This document shows, piece by piece, positions 24,716 through 31,598 of a stretch of DNA of 35,960 nucleotides. The position numbers and the translations under genes are program-made. Under the pieces are notes generated by a model, which did not search any database, was not told where the DNA came from, and saw only the letters and a list, made by a program, of their open reading frames with translations. The stretch is from UBA9732 sp963599445 (GTDB lineage Bacteria; Spirochaetota; Spirochaetia; Sphaerochaetales; Sphaerochaetaceae). Within the stretch, counting starts at the first letter, position 1. Every line of letters begins with the position of its first letter. The stretch lies in the NCBI GenBank assembly GCA_963599445.1, contig CAVBWZ010000020.1:1-35960 (forward strand), given 5' to 3'.

Positions 24716-25250
24716 CTTCTTTCTCGAACCTCTGTCTGTCTATTTCCGAAAGCCTTGGCAGTGCACTTATGGTCTCAAGCTTGAATGTGTACAGGAACTT
24801 CCTCGTTGTCCCATAGAGGCATGGATGCCCTTGTACGTCCTTCCTTCCAACGACCTTGATGTAGTCCCTTTCCCTTAGAATCCTTATGATGGAGTCTGAG
24901 ACAACGCCTCTTATCTTCGTTATCTCTCCCCTTGTGATCGGCTGCGAATACGCCACGATTGCCAACGTCTCCATTGCGGCCTTCGAAAGGCGTTTGTCTA
25001 TCTTCTTTCCGTAGCACGCACGTAGCTTGTCATTGAGGTTCGTGCACGGAACGAACGAAAAGGTCTCTGCAGATTCCACCAATGCAAGTCCGTGGTCAGC
25101 GGAATAGAATGCCTCGGAGAGCTCTGAAAGGGCTTCCCTTGCCTTGCTTTCCTCCAACCCCGTCATCCTGCATATCCTTTCTACGGACAGGGGTTCGTTT
25201 TCCAAAAAGAGAACAGCTTCGATCAATCTGGCGTTTTCACTTAAAGTCAT
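24705..25250 (-). CDS. scpB: Segregation and condensation protein ScpB
   Basis: ScpB dimers with ScpA and SMC form bacterial condensin. The 181-residue product has the two winged-helix domains of the family: 'IEAVLFLENEPLSVERICRMTG' at the N-terminus and 'KAAMETLAIVAYSQPITRGEI' followed by 'IRGVVSDSIIRILRERDYIKVVGRKDVQGHPCLYGTT'. The length is typical. No clear Shine-Dalgarno precedes the ATG at 25250. A perfect TATAAT sits seven bases upstream, so a leaderless transcript is possible in addition to read-through from scpA 20 bases upstream. Confidence 0.94.
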   Translation of the reverse strand: MTLSENARLIEAVLFLENEPLSVERICRMTGLEESKAREALSELSEAFYSADHGLALVESAETFSFVPCTNLNDKLRACYGKKIDKRLSKAAMETLAIVAYSQPITRGEITKIRGVVSDSIIRILRERDYIKVVGRKDVQGHPCLYGTTRKFLYTFKLETISALPRLSEIDRQRFEKEDED

Positions 25251-25257
25251 CCTGTAG

Positions 25258-25263
25258 ATTATA
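25258..25263 (-). promoter_or_regulatory. -10-like TATAAT immediately before scpB
   Basis: Read on the minus strand, TATAAT occupies the 20-base gap between scpA and scpB, seven bases before the scpB ATG. A TTGGAC lies 13 bases upstream of it, closer than the usual 16-18. If used, the transcript would start at or next to the scpB start codon. Confidence 0.3.
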
Positions 25264-25270
25264 GCCTAAA

Positions 25271-26149
25271 TCAAACGTCCAAGTCATCATCAAACTTGTC
25301 GTTTGAGTCGTCCTCTACGTCTTCTTCGCCTTCCTCTCCGTTTTCGTCTTCCACTATTGAGAAGTCATCCTGATCTTCCAGTTGGTTCTCTACAATCTCA
25401 TCGTATTGGTCGTCGTAGTCGTCGGCAAGGTTTGGGTTCCAGTCCATGGGACGCTTCGTGAGGACCATGTCTCCAAACGGTTCCGGTTGGTCTACAAGGA
25501 CTATCTTGTCCTTAACCGCTTCAAGGACCGCAAGGAACGAGCATATTACATGTTCTGGAGTCTTCTTTACGAAAAGGTCGGAGAACATTATCGTGTCGCG
25601 GGTTTCGAACAGTTCGTTCATAAGGGCGACCTTCTCCTTCTCCGATACATCCTCGTATATGTTGAAGACCTTCTCTTCAATGAAGTTGTAGTCCTTCATC
25701 ATCCTTGCGAACGTCTCAAGAAGGTCCTGGACCGTCACGTCCTCCCAAAGCTCTTCGTCTGAGAACGGAACCATGAACTCGGACTGCTTCCTTGCAACAA
25801 CGAAGTCGTCTGACTTGTCAGTACCCATGAGGAGCTCGGAATACTTCTTGAACTTTGAGTATTCCAGAAGCCTTTCTACAAGCTCCTCCCTTGGGTCTAC
25901 GTATTCTTCGTCGAATTCGACTTCTATTGGAAGCATCATCTGGCTCTTTATCCAAATGAGCTCGGCAGCCATCTTGTAGAACTCCGACAAGTCCTGAAGC
26001 CCAATCTGCTCCGCATTGTGGATGTATTCGAGGAACTGATCAGTAATCTGAGCTATTGGAATGTCATAGATGTTTATCTCTGCCTTCTGTATGTACGACA
26101 GAAGGACATCGAGGGGTCCATCGTATGCGGAGGTGTGGAATTCTACCAT
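25271..26149 (-). CDS. scpA: Segregation and condensation protein ScpA
   Basis: This is the kleisin subunit of bacterial condensin. The N-terminal part shows the family motif 'FHTSAYDGPLDVLLSYIQKAEINIYDIPIAQITDQFLEYI' (about 3-45), followed by 'AAELIWIKSQMMLP'. The C-terminal winged helix is recognisable at about 195-230 ('ICSFLAVLEAVKDKIVLVDQ'). The protein has 292 residues against the usual 240-260, because about 55 acidic residues follow the winged helix. AAGGAAGG precedes the ATG. It is 29 bases after recA and 20 bases before scpB. Confidence 0.94.
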   Translation of the reverse strand: MVEFHTSAYDGPLDVLLSYIQKAEINIYDIPIAQITDQFLEYIHNAEQIGLQDLSEFYKMAAELIWIKSQMMLPIEVEFDEEYVDPREELVERLLEYSKFKKYSELLMGTDKSDDFVVARKQSEFMVPFSDEELWEDVTVQDLLETFARMMKDYNFIEEKVFNIYEDVSEKEKVALMNELFETRDTIMFSDLFVKKTPEHVICSFLAVLEAVKDKIVLVDQPEPFGDMVLTKRPMDWNPNLADDYDDQYDEIVENQLEDQDDFSIVEDENGEEGEEDVEDDSNDKFDDDLDV

Positions 26150-26178
26150 TCAGCGAGCCTTCCTTGAAATCTCATCGA

Positions 26179-27246
26179 CTACTCTTCTGATGCTGGCTGG
26201 GCTGCCGTGTCGGATGAGCCGAACATTGCAACCCTCAGCCTTCCATCAAGTTCCGACATGACATCAGGGTTCTGCTTGAGGAACGTTATTGCATTGTCCC
26301 TTCCCTGGCCTATCTTCTCTCCGTTGTAGGAATACCAGGATCCCGTCTTCTCAAGGAATCCGTACTTCAACGCTCCATCCAAAAGCCCTCCTGCATAGGA
26401 GATGCCTTCGTTGAAGTAGAGGTCCAGCTCCACCTTCCTGAACGGAGGTGCAACCTTGTTCTTTACGATCTTGACCCTGACCCTGTTTCCAATGAACTCG
26501 TCAGCTCCCTTTGAAATGGTCTCTATCTTACGAACATCCATTCTGACCGAGCTGTAGAACTTGAGGGCGTTTCCACCGGTGGTCGTCTCAGGGTTTCCAA
26601 ACATGACGCCAATCTTCATTCGTATCTGGTTGATGAAGATGATGGTCGTCTTGCTTTTTGCAAGTATTCCTGTGAGCTTCCTCAATGCCTGGCTCATAAG
26701 ACGTGCCTGAAGACCCATGTGGGAATCCCCCATGTCTCCTTCCAGCTCAGCCTGAGGAGTGAGGGCTGCAACGGAGTCGACGACTATTATGTCAACGGCA
26801 CCGCTTCTTACCAACGACTCTGCGACTTCCAGTGCCTGTTCTCCACTGTCTGGCTGGGATATCCAAAGCTCGTCTGTGTTGACTCCCAGCTTTTTTGCAT
26901 AGGCGGGGTCAAGTGCATGCTCTGCATCTATGAAGGCTGCGATCCCTCCAGCCTTCTGGGCCTCGGCTATTGCATGAAGCGCCAACGTGGTCTTTCCAGA
27001 CGACTCCGGTCCGTATATCTCTATTACCCTACCCCTTGGGTATCCTCCAACACCTAGCGCTTCGTCCAGCAGAATGGAACCTGAAGGAATGACCTCTACG
27101 TTCTTGGATACGGAGCTGTCTCCAAGCCTCATGAGAGAGCCCTTTCCAAACTCCTTGTCTATCTGCTGCCTTGCAGCTTCAAGGGCCTCCATCTTGTGCT
27201 TGAGCATATCGTTCTCTTTGTTTTCAACAATCTTCTCTTTAGCCAT
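26179..27246 (-). CDS. recA: Recombinase RecA
   Basis: RecA drives homologous recombination. The 355-residue protein contains Walker A GPESSGKTT, Walker B 'IIVVDSVAAL', the L1/L2 DNA-binding loops around 'GDSHMGLQARLMSQALRKLTG' and 'NQIRMKIGVMFGNPETTTGGNALKFYSS', and a normal C-terminal domain. TAGGAG lies seven bases before the ATG. I saw no LexA-type palindrome in the 48-base gap upstream, and the gene sits inside an operon between dtd and scpA. Constitutive or operon-level control therefore seems more likely than SOS control, in keeping with spirochaetes that lack LexA. Confidence 0.98.
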   Translation of the reverse strand: MAKEKIVENKENDMLKHKMEALEAARQQIDKEFGKGSLMRLGDSSVSKNVEVIPSGSILLDEALGVGGYPRGRVIEIYGPESSGKTTLALHAIAEAQKAGGIAAFIDAEHALDPAYAKKLGVNTDELWISQPDSGEQALEVAESLVRSGAVDIIVVDSVAALTPQAELEGDMGDSHMGLQARLMSQALRKLTGILAKSKTTIIFINQIRMKIGVMFGNPETTTGGNALKFYSSVRMDVRKIETISKGADEFIGNRVRVKIVKNKVAPPFRKVELDLYFNEGISYAGGLLDGALKYGFLEKTGSWYSYNGEKIGQGRDNAITFLKQNPDVMSELDGRLRVAMFGSSDTAAQPASEE

Positions 27247-27294
27247 AGCAAAACTCCTAATGTCTATCTAATCAACCATCCAAGATTCCAAGGT

Positions 27295-27753
27295 TCACTT
27301 CCCAGTGAACAGGTCGTCCGAATCCACGAGGATCGTCACAGGTCCGTCGTTTTCGTAGCACACATGCATGTGCGCCCCAAACAGGCCATGCTCTACGCAA
27401 AAGCCTTTGTCCCTAAGCACCTTCATGAAGTGCTCGTAGAGCCTGTTCGCATGCTCAGGCTTCCCTGCTTCGTCATATGAAGGCCTATTGCCCTTGCGGA
27501 TGTTAGCATACAGCGTGAACTGGCTCACTACAAGGAAGGATCCGTTGATATCCCCAACGCTTAGGTTCATCTTGTCGTTTTCGTCCCTGAAAATCCTCAG
27601 CTTGGATATCTTCTCCGCCATCTTCGTGCAAACGCTTTCGTCGTCGCTGTCCGCAACGCCAAGATAGACCAAAAGCCCTTCCTCTATGGCTCCTACCTGA
27701 ACTCCGTCCACCGTGACGCTTGCATCCTTCACCCTCTGAACAACCGCCCTCAT
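27295..27753 (-). CDS. dtd: D-aminoacyl-tRNA deacylase
   Basis: The enzyme hydrolyses D-aminoacyl-tRNAs, including D-Tyr-tRNA, and mischarged Gly-tRNA(Ala). The 152-residue product is of standard length and starts MRAVVQRV as the family does. The catalytic 'SQFTLYA' motif and the 'NRPSYDEAGKPE' segment are present. The C-terminal Gly-cisPro motif reads 'NDGPVTI'. It starts seven bases after the rpe stop and lies 48 bases before recA. Confidence 0.96.
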   Translation of the reverse strand: MRAVVQRVKDASVTVDGVQVGAIEEGLLVYLGVADSDDESVCTKMAEKISKLRIFRDENDKMNLSVGDINGSFLVVSQFTLYANIRKGNRPSYDEAGKPEHANRLYEHFMKVLRDKGFCVEHGLFGAHMHVCYENDGPVTILVDSDDLFTGK

Positions 27754-27760
27754 GCCAAAA

Positions 27761-28423
27761 TCACCTCATGCCTATGGACATCCTGTCCACGAAGAGCTTC
27801 TTGTCCGACGCCTTGAAGAAGGCGGACCCTGTGACGGCTGCATCAACACCCGCTTCATATACGTCAGGCATGGTCCTTTCGTTTATGCCTCCGTCGATCG
27901 ACACGAGATATCTTCTCTCCCCTCTTTCACTGACAAGCCACTTCACCTTGTCTAGGCTGGAAGGAATGAAGCTCTGTCCTCCAAAACCTGGATTGACGCT
28001 CATCACAAGGACAATGTCAACTTCGTCCAGAATTGGTCCAAGCACACCTACGTCCGTGGCGGGTCTTATGGAGATACCTGCAAGGCAGCCAAGCTTCCTT
28101 ATCCTTCTAAGGACTGAAACCACATCCTTGCATGCCTCGTAGTGGACCGTTACGGCCTGCGACCCAGCCGATACGAACTGCTCTACATACCTTATTGGGT
28201 CATCTATCATGAGATGGGTATCGAAGAAAAGCTTGGAATGGGGTCTTGCGTCCTGGATGAACTTTGGACCAAACGTTATGTTTGGAACGAACGATCCGTC
28301 CATGACGTCAAGGTGCACCCATGGCGCCGCACTTTCATCGATCTGCTTCAAAGCCTCCCTCATGTCCGAAAAGTCCGCAGACAGGACTGACGGGGCTATC
28401 TTCACTCTTCTTTCCATACACAT
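27761..28423 (-). CDS. rpe: Ribulose-phosphate 3-epimerase
   Basis: The enzyme interconverts ribulose 5-phosphate and xylulose 5-phosphate in the pentose phosphate pathway. The 220-residue TIM barrel shows 'IAPSVLSADF', 'HLDVMDGSFVPNITFGP' (metal ligands His and Asp), 'DTHLMIDDP', 'VMSVNPGFGGQSF' and 'SIDGGIN'. The start is uncertain: ATG 28423 or ATG 28417, neither with a good Shine-Dalgarno. A -10-like TATGAT ends 12 bases before the first ATG, so the 5' untranslated leader may be very short. It is the first gene of the ten-gene minus-strand run. Confidence 0.95.
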   Translation of the reverse strand: MCMERRVKIAPSVLSADFSDMREALKQIDESAAPWVHLDVMDGSFVPNITFGPKFIQDARPHSKLFFDTHLMIDDPIRYVEQFVSAGSQAVTVHYEACKDVVSVLRRIRKLGCLAGISIRPATDVGVLGPILDEVDIVLVMSVNPGFGGQSFIPSSLDKVKWLVSERGERRYLVSIDGGINERTMPDVYEAGVDAAVTGSAFFKASDKKLFVDRMSIGMR

Positions 28424-28435
28424 ACATTAGCATCA

Positions 28436-28462
28436 ATCATAGTTTTTTTGAATACCGGACAA
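28436..28462 (-). promoter_or_regulatory. Candidate promoter of the rpe-dtd-recA-scp-rpsA run
   Basis: On the minus strand, TTGTCC (28462-28457) is followed after 15 bases, including a run of seven A, by TATGAT (28441-28436). The spacing is shorter than ideal. Transcription would start about six bases before the rpe ATG at 28423. Confidence 0.4.
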
Positions 28463-28819
28463 GCTGTTTTTGGAAAAAATCCTTAACATTTCAATAGTAT
28501 TTCACCACAAATTTTGTACATAATAAGCAAAATTTCTAAAACCATCCAACAATTGCCTCATAAACCCCTATAAGCTCCAGCAAACGCCAACGATGCCAGG
28601 CCCTAGTGCCGGGCCGGAGCCTCGCAGAAAGCTCTGCAGAAAGCCCAGAAGGAGTACAGCAGAAGCATAATTTTGTTGCCCAAAAGATTTTTTTGTGTTA
28701 CTTTATGAACGTAGATAAAGACAAAGAACAAAAGCACATACCTGAGCAGGCGAATGTCTGCCCTTTTTTATTTACCTTTCACCTACGATGAAAGCAGGAA
28801 GCAGAACAAGGAGCAAAAA
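28463..28819. other. Divergent intergenic region with a possible small RNA or greA leader
   Basis: This gap upstream of greA is AT-rich, with one GC-rich pocket at about 28585-28650. The pocket holds a hairpin of GGCCC with GGGCC (an outer CC/GG pair and a bulged A), a GCAGA/TCTGC hairpin, and the direct repeat GCAGAAAGC twice in 12-base register. A -10-like TATAAG lies at 28569-28574. A terminator-like hairpin at 28746-28769 closes the region. It could be a small RNA of about 190 bases or an attenuated greA leader. It does not match SRP RNA, tmRNA or a tRNA as far as I can tell. Confidence 0.35.
28746..28769 (+). terminator. Terminator or attenuator 50 bases before greA
   Basis: GCAGGC (28746-28751) pairs with GTCTGC (28756-28761, one G-U) across a GAAT loop and is followed by CC and six T. 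It faces greA from upstream, so it would either end a small RNA encoded just before it or attenuate greA transcription. Confidence 0.5.
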
Positions 28820-31498
28820 ATGACTGCAACTGAAGTTAGAGACTTGATTAGCAATGATTTATGGCAGAACACCAATATAGCCTCTGTGGGTGTGGACGAT
28901 TTCAAGAAGCTTGACGAAGCCGCTGCAAAGCTTACGGAGGCTGAGGACAGGCAGGAGTTCAAAAGCGCTTGCGAAGCCCTTTTGGAGGAGAACCATAGCA
29001 ATTCAATAGCCATAAGGTATCTGGCGACCATAACAGGCCGTCATCCTATGGACGACAGATACATCTTCACTGTGCTTGAGCAGTACTACGAAGCCTCCAG
29101 ATGGGATGAGGTGATCTATCTCGGCAACAAGATACTCACGTTCAACGAGAGTTCGTATGCACTCAAGGTCCTTGCCGACTGCTACGAAACGCTCAAGAAC
29201 GAAGAGAAGAAGATAGAGACATGGGAAAGGCTCGTGAAGGTCGACTTCGAAGAGACCGAGGTCCTCTACAAGCTGGCTTCATACTTCGAGGCCAAGGGCG
29301 AGACTCAGACTGCGCTCAACTACTACCGCAGCATCATCCGCAGGCACATAAAGGCCCAGGACCTCACCGCCCTCAAGAACGTGTGGGCCAAGATCGTCTC
29401 CCTCAAGGGAGAGAGCCCTGAATACCTCATTGGCCTTGCATCCAAGATCGCGGACTCAATGGGCAGCGAGAAAGGTGTGTACTTCCTCAACTACATATAC
29501 GAGAAAGGAAATTTCGACAACAACACCAACATCGACATACTAAAGGCCATAATCAAGTACGCACCGCACGACCTTGCGTCCAGAGACAGACTCATCGAGC
29601 TGTGGAAGGAGAAGTACAAGGACAATCCAAGGCTTGAGTACTGCCTTAGCAATACTGGAATCCTCAACGACTACCTCAACATCAACGTTGCCATAGAGAA
29701 GTTCGAAAAGGAGATCGAGTTCGTGGAAGGAGCCTTCGTGTACCACGAGACCTGGAAGCTTGGTAGGATAATGAAGATCCTCAAAGACGAGATGCAGATA
29801 ATGTTTGCAGGCAAAGGAACCCATACGATGAGCTGTTCAATGGCGTTCAAGAGCCTGAGGGTTCTGCCAAAGAGTCATATCTGGGTCCTCAAGGCCGCCG
29901 TTCCAAAGGAAAGGCTCGCTGCAAAGTTCAAGCAGGACATCCAGTGGGGTCTCAAGGTACTCCTCTCCTCATTTGGCGATCAGGCATCGTTCAAGCAGAT
30001 GAAGGCTGAGATATGCCCGTCCATCCTCACTGAAAAGGAATACTCGGCATGGGCCGCAGCGGCGAAGAAGGAACTTACGACGAACCCCTACTTTGGCATA
30101 AGCGAGAGCTCAAACGACATCTACGTCCTCAGGACAAGTCCAATCACATATGAAGAGAAGACTCTGAGCCTCTTCAAGAACGCAAAGGACATCTACGAGA
30201 AGATAAAGATAATGAAGGACTTCATCGCCCACAAAGGCCAGACGGACAGCGACGAGTTTGCAAACATAGTCGCGTTCTTCGAGGGCAAGGCCCAAACCTC
30301 AGGCAACGAAGGCATCATAGCATATCTGGTCCTCAACGAGCTCAAGGGCCGCAACGGCATGAGCTTCGTGAACGTCAACGGCACGTTCGCCGACTACTAT
30401 GCACGCATCTCCAACGTGGGGCAGTTCTTCACATCCATCCAGGATGCGGAGCTCAAGAGGGCCTTCATAGACGGCATCATGGACAGCGAAGAGAACTGGC
30501 AGGACATCCTCATCTCCCTTTATCCTCTATACATGACGACCTACATGGCCGACTGCATCCGCAAAGGCCCACGCAAGAACGCACTGACCAAGGTCCTTGC
30601 ACAGGCCGCCCTCAACTACAAGGAGGACCCCGACTTCTTCCTCTACTTGGACAAGACGTTCTCAGACAAGGACTGGGCCAAGGCCAAATGCTCCTCCGAG
30701 TCCCTTCTTCTCACCAAGCTCTCCCTCCTTGCCGTCGTCAACAGGAAGATAGACAATCAGACCGATGTCTCTGAGAACAAGAAACGCCAGAAGCTCCTTG
30801 ACGCCAACCTCTTTACAGAGGATAGGCTCGTCTACCGCTATCTCGACCAAGCCGATGCCTATCAGGCCCAGAAGCTCTACTCAATGCTGAAGGGCATCCC
30901 TGATATAGAGACCAGCAAGCTCTCCGTGAAGCACTACATCTCAACGAAGTTCCCAGAGGATTGGGAGGCCATAACTGGCGACAACCCAAACAAGGCCATA
31001 GACAAGAAGAAGATAATTCCAAAGGGTCTTCTCTGCACTCAGGCTTTGCTTGATGCAAAGACAGCCGAGCTCGACCACATCATGAACGTCGAGATTCCAG
31101 AGAACTCCAAGGAGATTGGAACCGCAAGGGAGCTTGGAGACCTTCGTGAGAACGCCGAGTACCAGTACGGCAAGGACAAGCAGAAGAATCTGAACTTCCT
31201 CATGAACAAACTCACCGATGAAATCTCCGTAGCCCAGGTCGTCAAGCCTGAGGACGTTGACCTCCAGTATGTAAGCTTTGGAACCAAGGCCACGTTCCAT
31301 GACAACGCCACCGGCGAGGAAGTCACCTACACCATCATGGGACCATGGGAGTCCGACCCAACCAAGAACATCCTCAACTTCAAGGCCCCTCTTGGCCAGA
31401 AGCTCTACAACCTTGAAAAGGGTGAGGAGACCAAGTTCTCCATCAACGGCGTTGACTACGACTACACCGTCAAGGACATCCAGCTGGCTGACTTCTAA
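28820..31498 (+). CDS. greA: Transcription elongation factor GreA with long helical N-terminal extension
   Basis: The last 160 or so residues (about 735-892) are a GreA domain: 'LLDAKTAELDHIMNVEIPENSKEI' and the diagnostic 'ARELGDLRENAEYQYGKDKQ', whose acidic tip residues stimulate transcript cleavage by stalled RNA polymerase. The C-terminal FKBP-like part includes 'PLGQKLYNLEKGEETKF'. The preceding roughly 730 residues are helical and TPR/HAT-like (for example 'VLADCYETLKNEEKKIETWERLVKVDF', 'LASYFEAKGETQTALNYYRSII'). A normal GreA has about 158 residues; this long form is known in treponemes. I chose the ATG at 28820 (892 residues) because AAGGAG lies six bases upstream; the frame remains open to 28754, across the terminator hairpin. 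Confidence 0.93.
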   Translation: MTATEVRDLISNDLWQNTNIASVGVDDFKKLDEAAAKLTEAEDRQEFKSACEALLEENHSNSIAIRYLATITGRHPMDDRYIFTVLEQYYEASRWDEVIYLGNKILTFNESSYALKVLADCYETLKNEEKKIETWERLVKVDFEETEVLYKLASYFEAKGETQTALNYYRSIIRRHIKAQDLTALKNVWAKIVSLKGESPEYLIGLASKIADSMGSEKGVYFLNYIYEKGNFDNNTNIDILKAIIKYAPHDLASRDRLIELWKEKYKDNPRLEYCLSNTGILNDYLNINVAIEKFEKEIEFVEGAFVYHETWKLGRIMKILKDEMQIMFAGKGTHTMSCSMAFKSLRVLPKSHIWVLKAAVPKERLAAKFKQDIQWGLKVLLSSFGDQASFKQMKAEICPSILTEKEYSAWAAAAKKELTTNPYFGISESSNDIYVLRTSPITYEEKTLSLFKNAKDIYEKIKIMKDFIAHKGQTDSDEFANIVAFFEGKAQTSGNEGIIAYLVLNELKGRNGMSFVNVNGTFADYYARISNVGQFFTSIQDAELKRAFIDGIMDSEENWQDILISLYPLYMTTYMADCIRKGPRKNALTKVLAQAALNYKEDPDFFLYLDKTFSDKDWAKAKCSSESLLLTKLSLLAVVNRKIDNQTDVSENKKRQKLLDANLFTEDRLVYRYLDQADAYQAQKLYSMLKGIPDIETSKLSVKHYISTKFPEDWEAITGDNPNKAIDKKKIIPKGLLCTQALLDAKTAELDHIMNVEIPENSKEIGTARELGDLRENAEYQYGKDKQKNLNFLMNKLTDEISVAQVVKPEDVDLQYVSFGTKATFHDNATGEEVTYTIMGPWESDPTKNILNFKAPLGQKLYNLEKGEETKFSINGVDYDYTVKDIQLADF

Positions 31499-31525
31499 TC
31501 CCCTTCCCTGTTTCAAACGACAAAT

Positions 31526-31569
31526 GGCTGCGCCACAAGGTCTTATCGACCATGGCTGCAGCCCTTTTG
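31526..31569 (+). terminator. Terminator of greA
   Basis: GGCTGC (31526-31531) pairs with GCAGCC (31558-31563). Inside, CCA/TGG and GGTC/GACC extend the structure, and CTTTTG follows. It lies 28 bases after the greA stop, between two convergent genes. Confidence 0.65.
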
Positions 31570-31598
31570 TTGTATTGTTTAAATAGCTCTTAACTGAA

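Noticed and set aside
27247..27294. LexA/SOS box in front of recA
   Set aside because: I found no LexA-type inverted repeat in the short gap, and the gene is internal to an operon.
28585..28660. SRP RNA (ffs) upstream of greA
   Set aside because: GCCAGGCCC looks superficially like the SRP core, but the conserved GGAAG...AGCA tip is not in the right place and the fold does not match.
28754..28819. Upstream start of greA at 28754
   Set aside because: It lies within the hairpin-T-run terminator and has no Shine-Dalgarno; the ATG at 28820 has AAGGAG.
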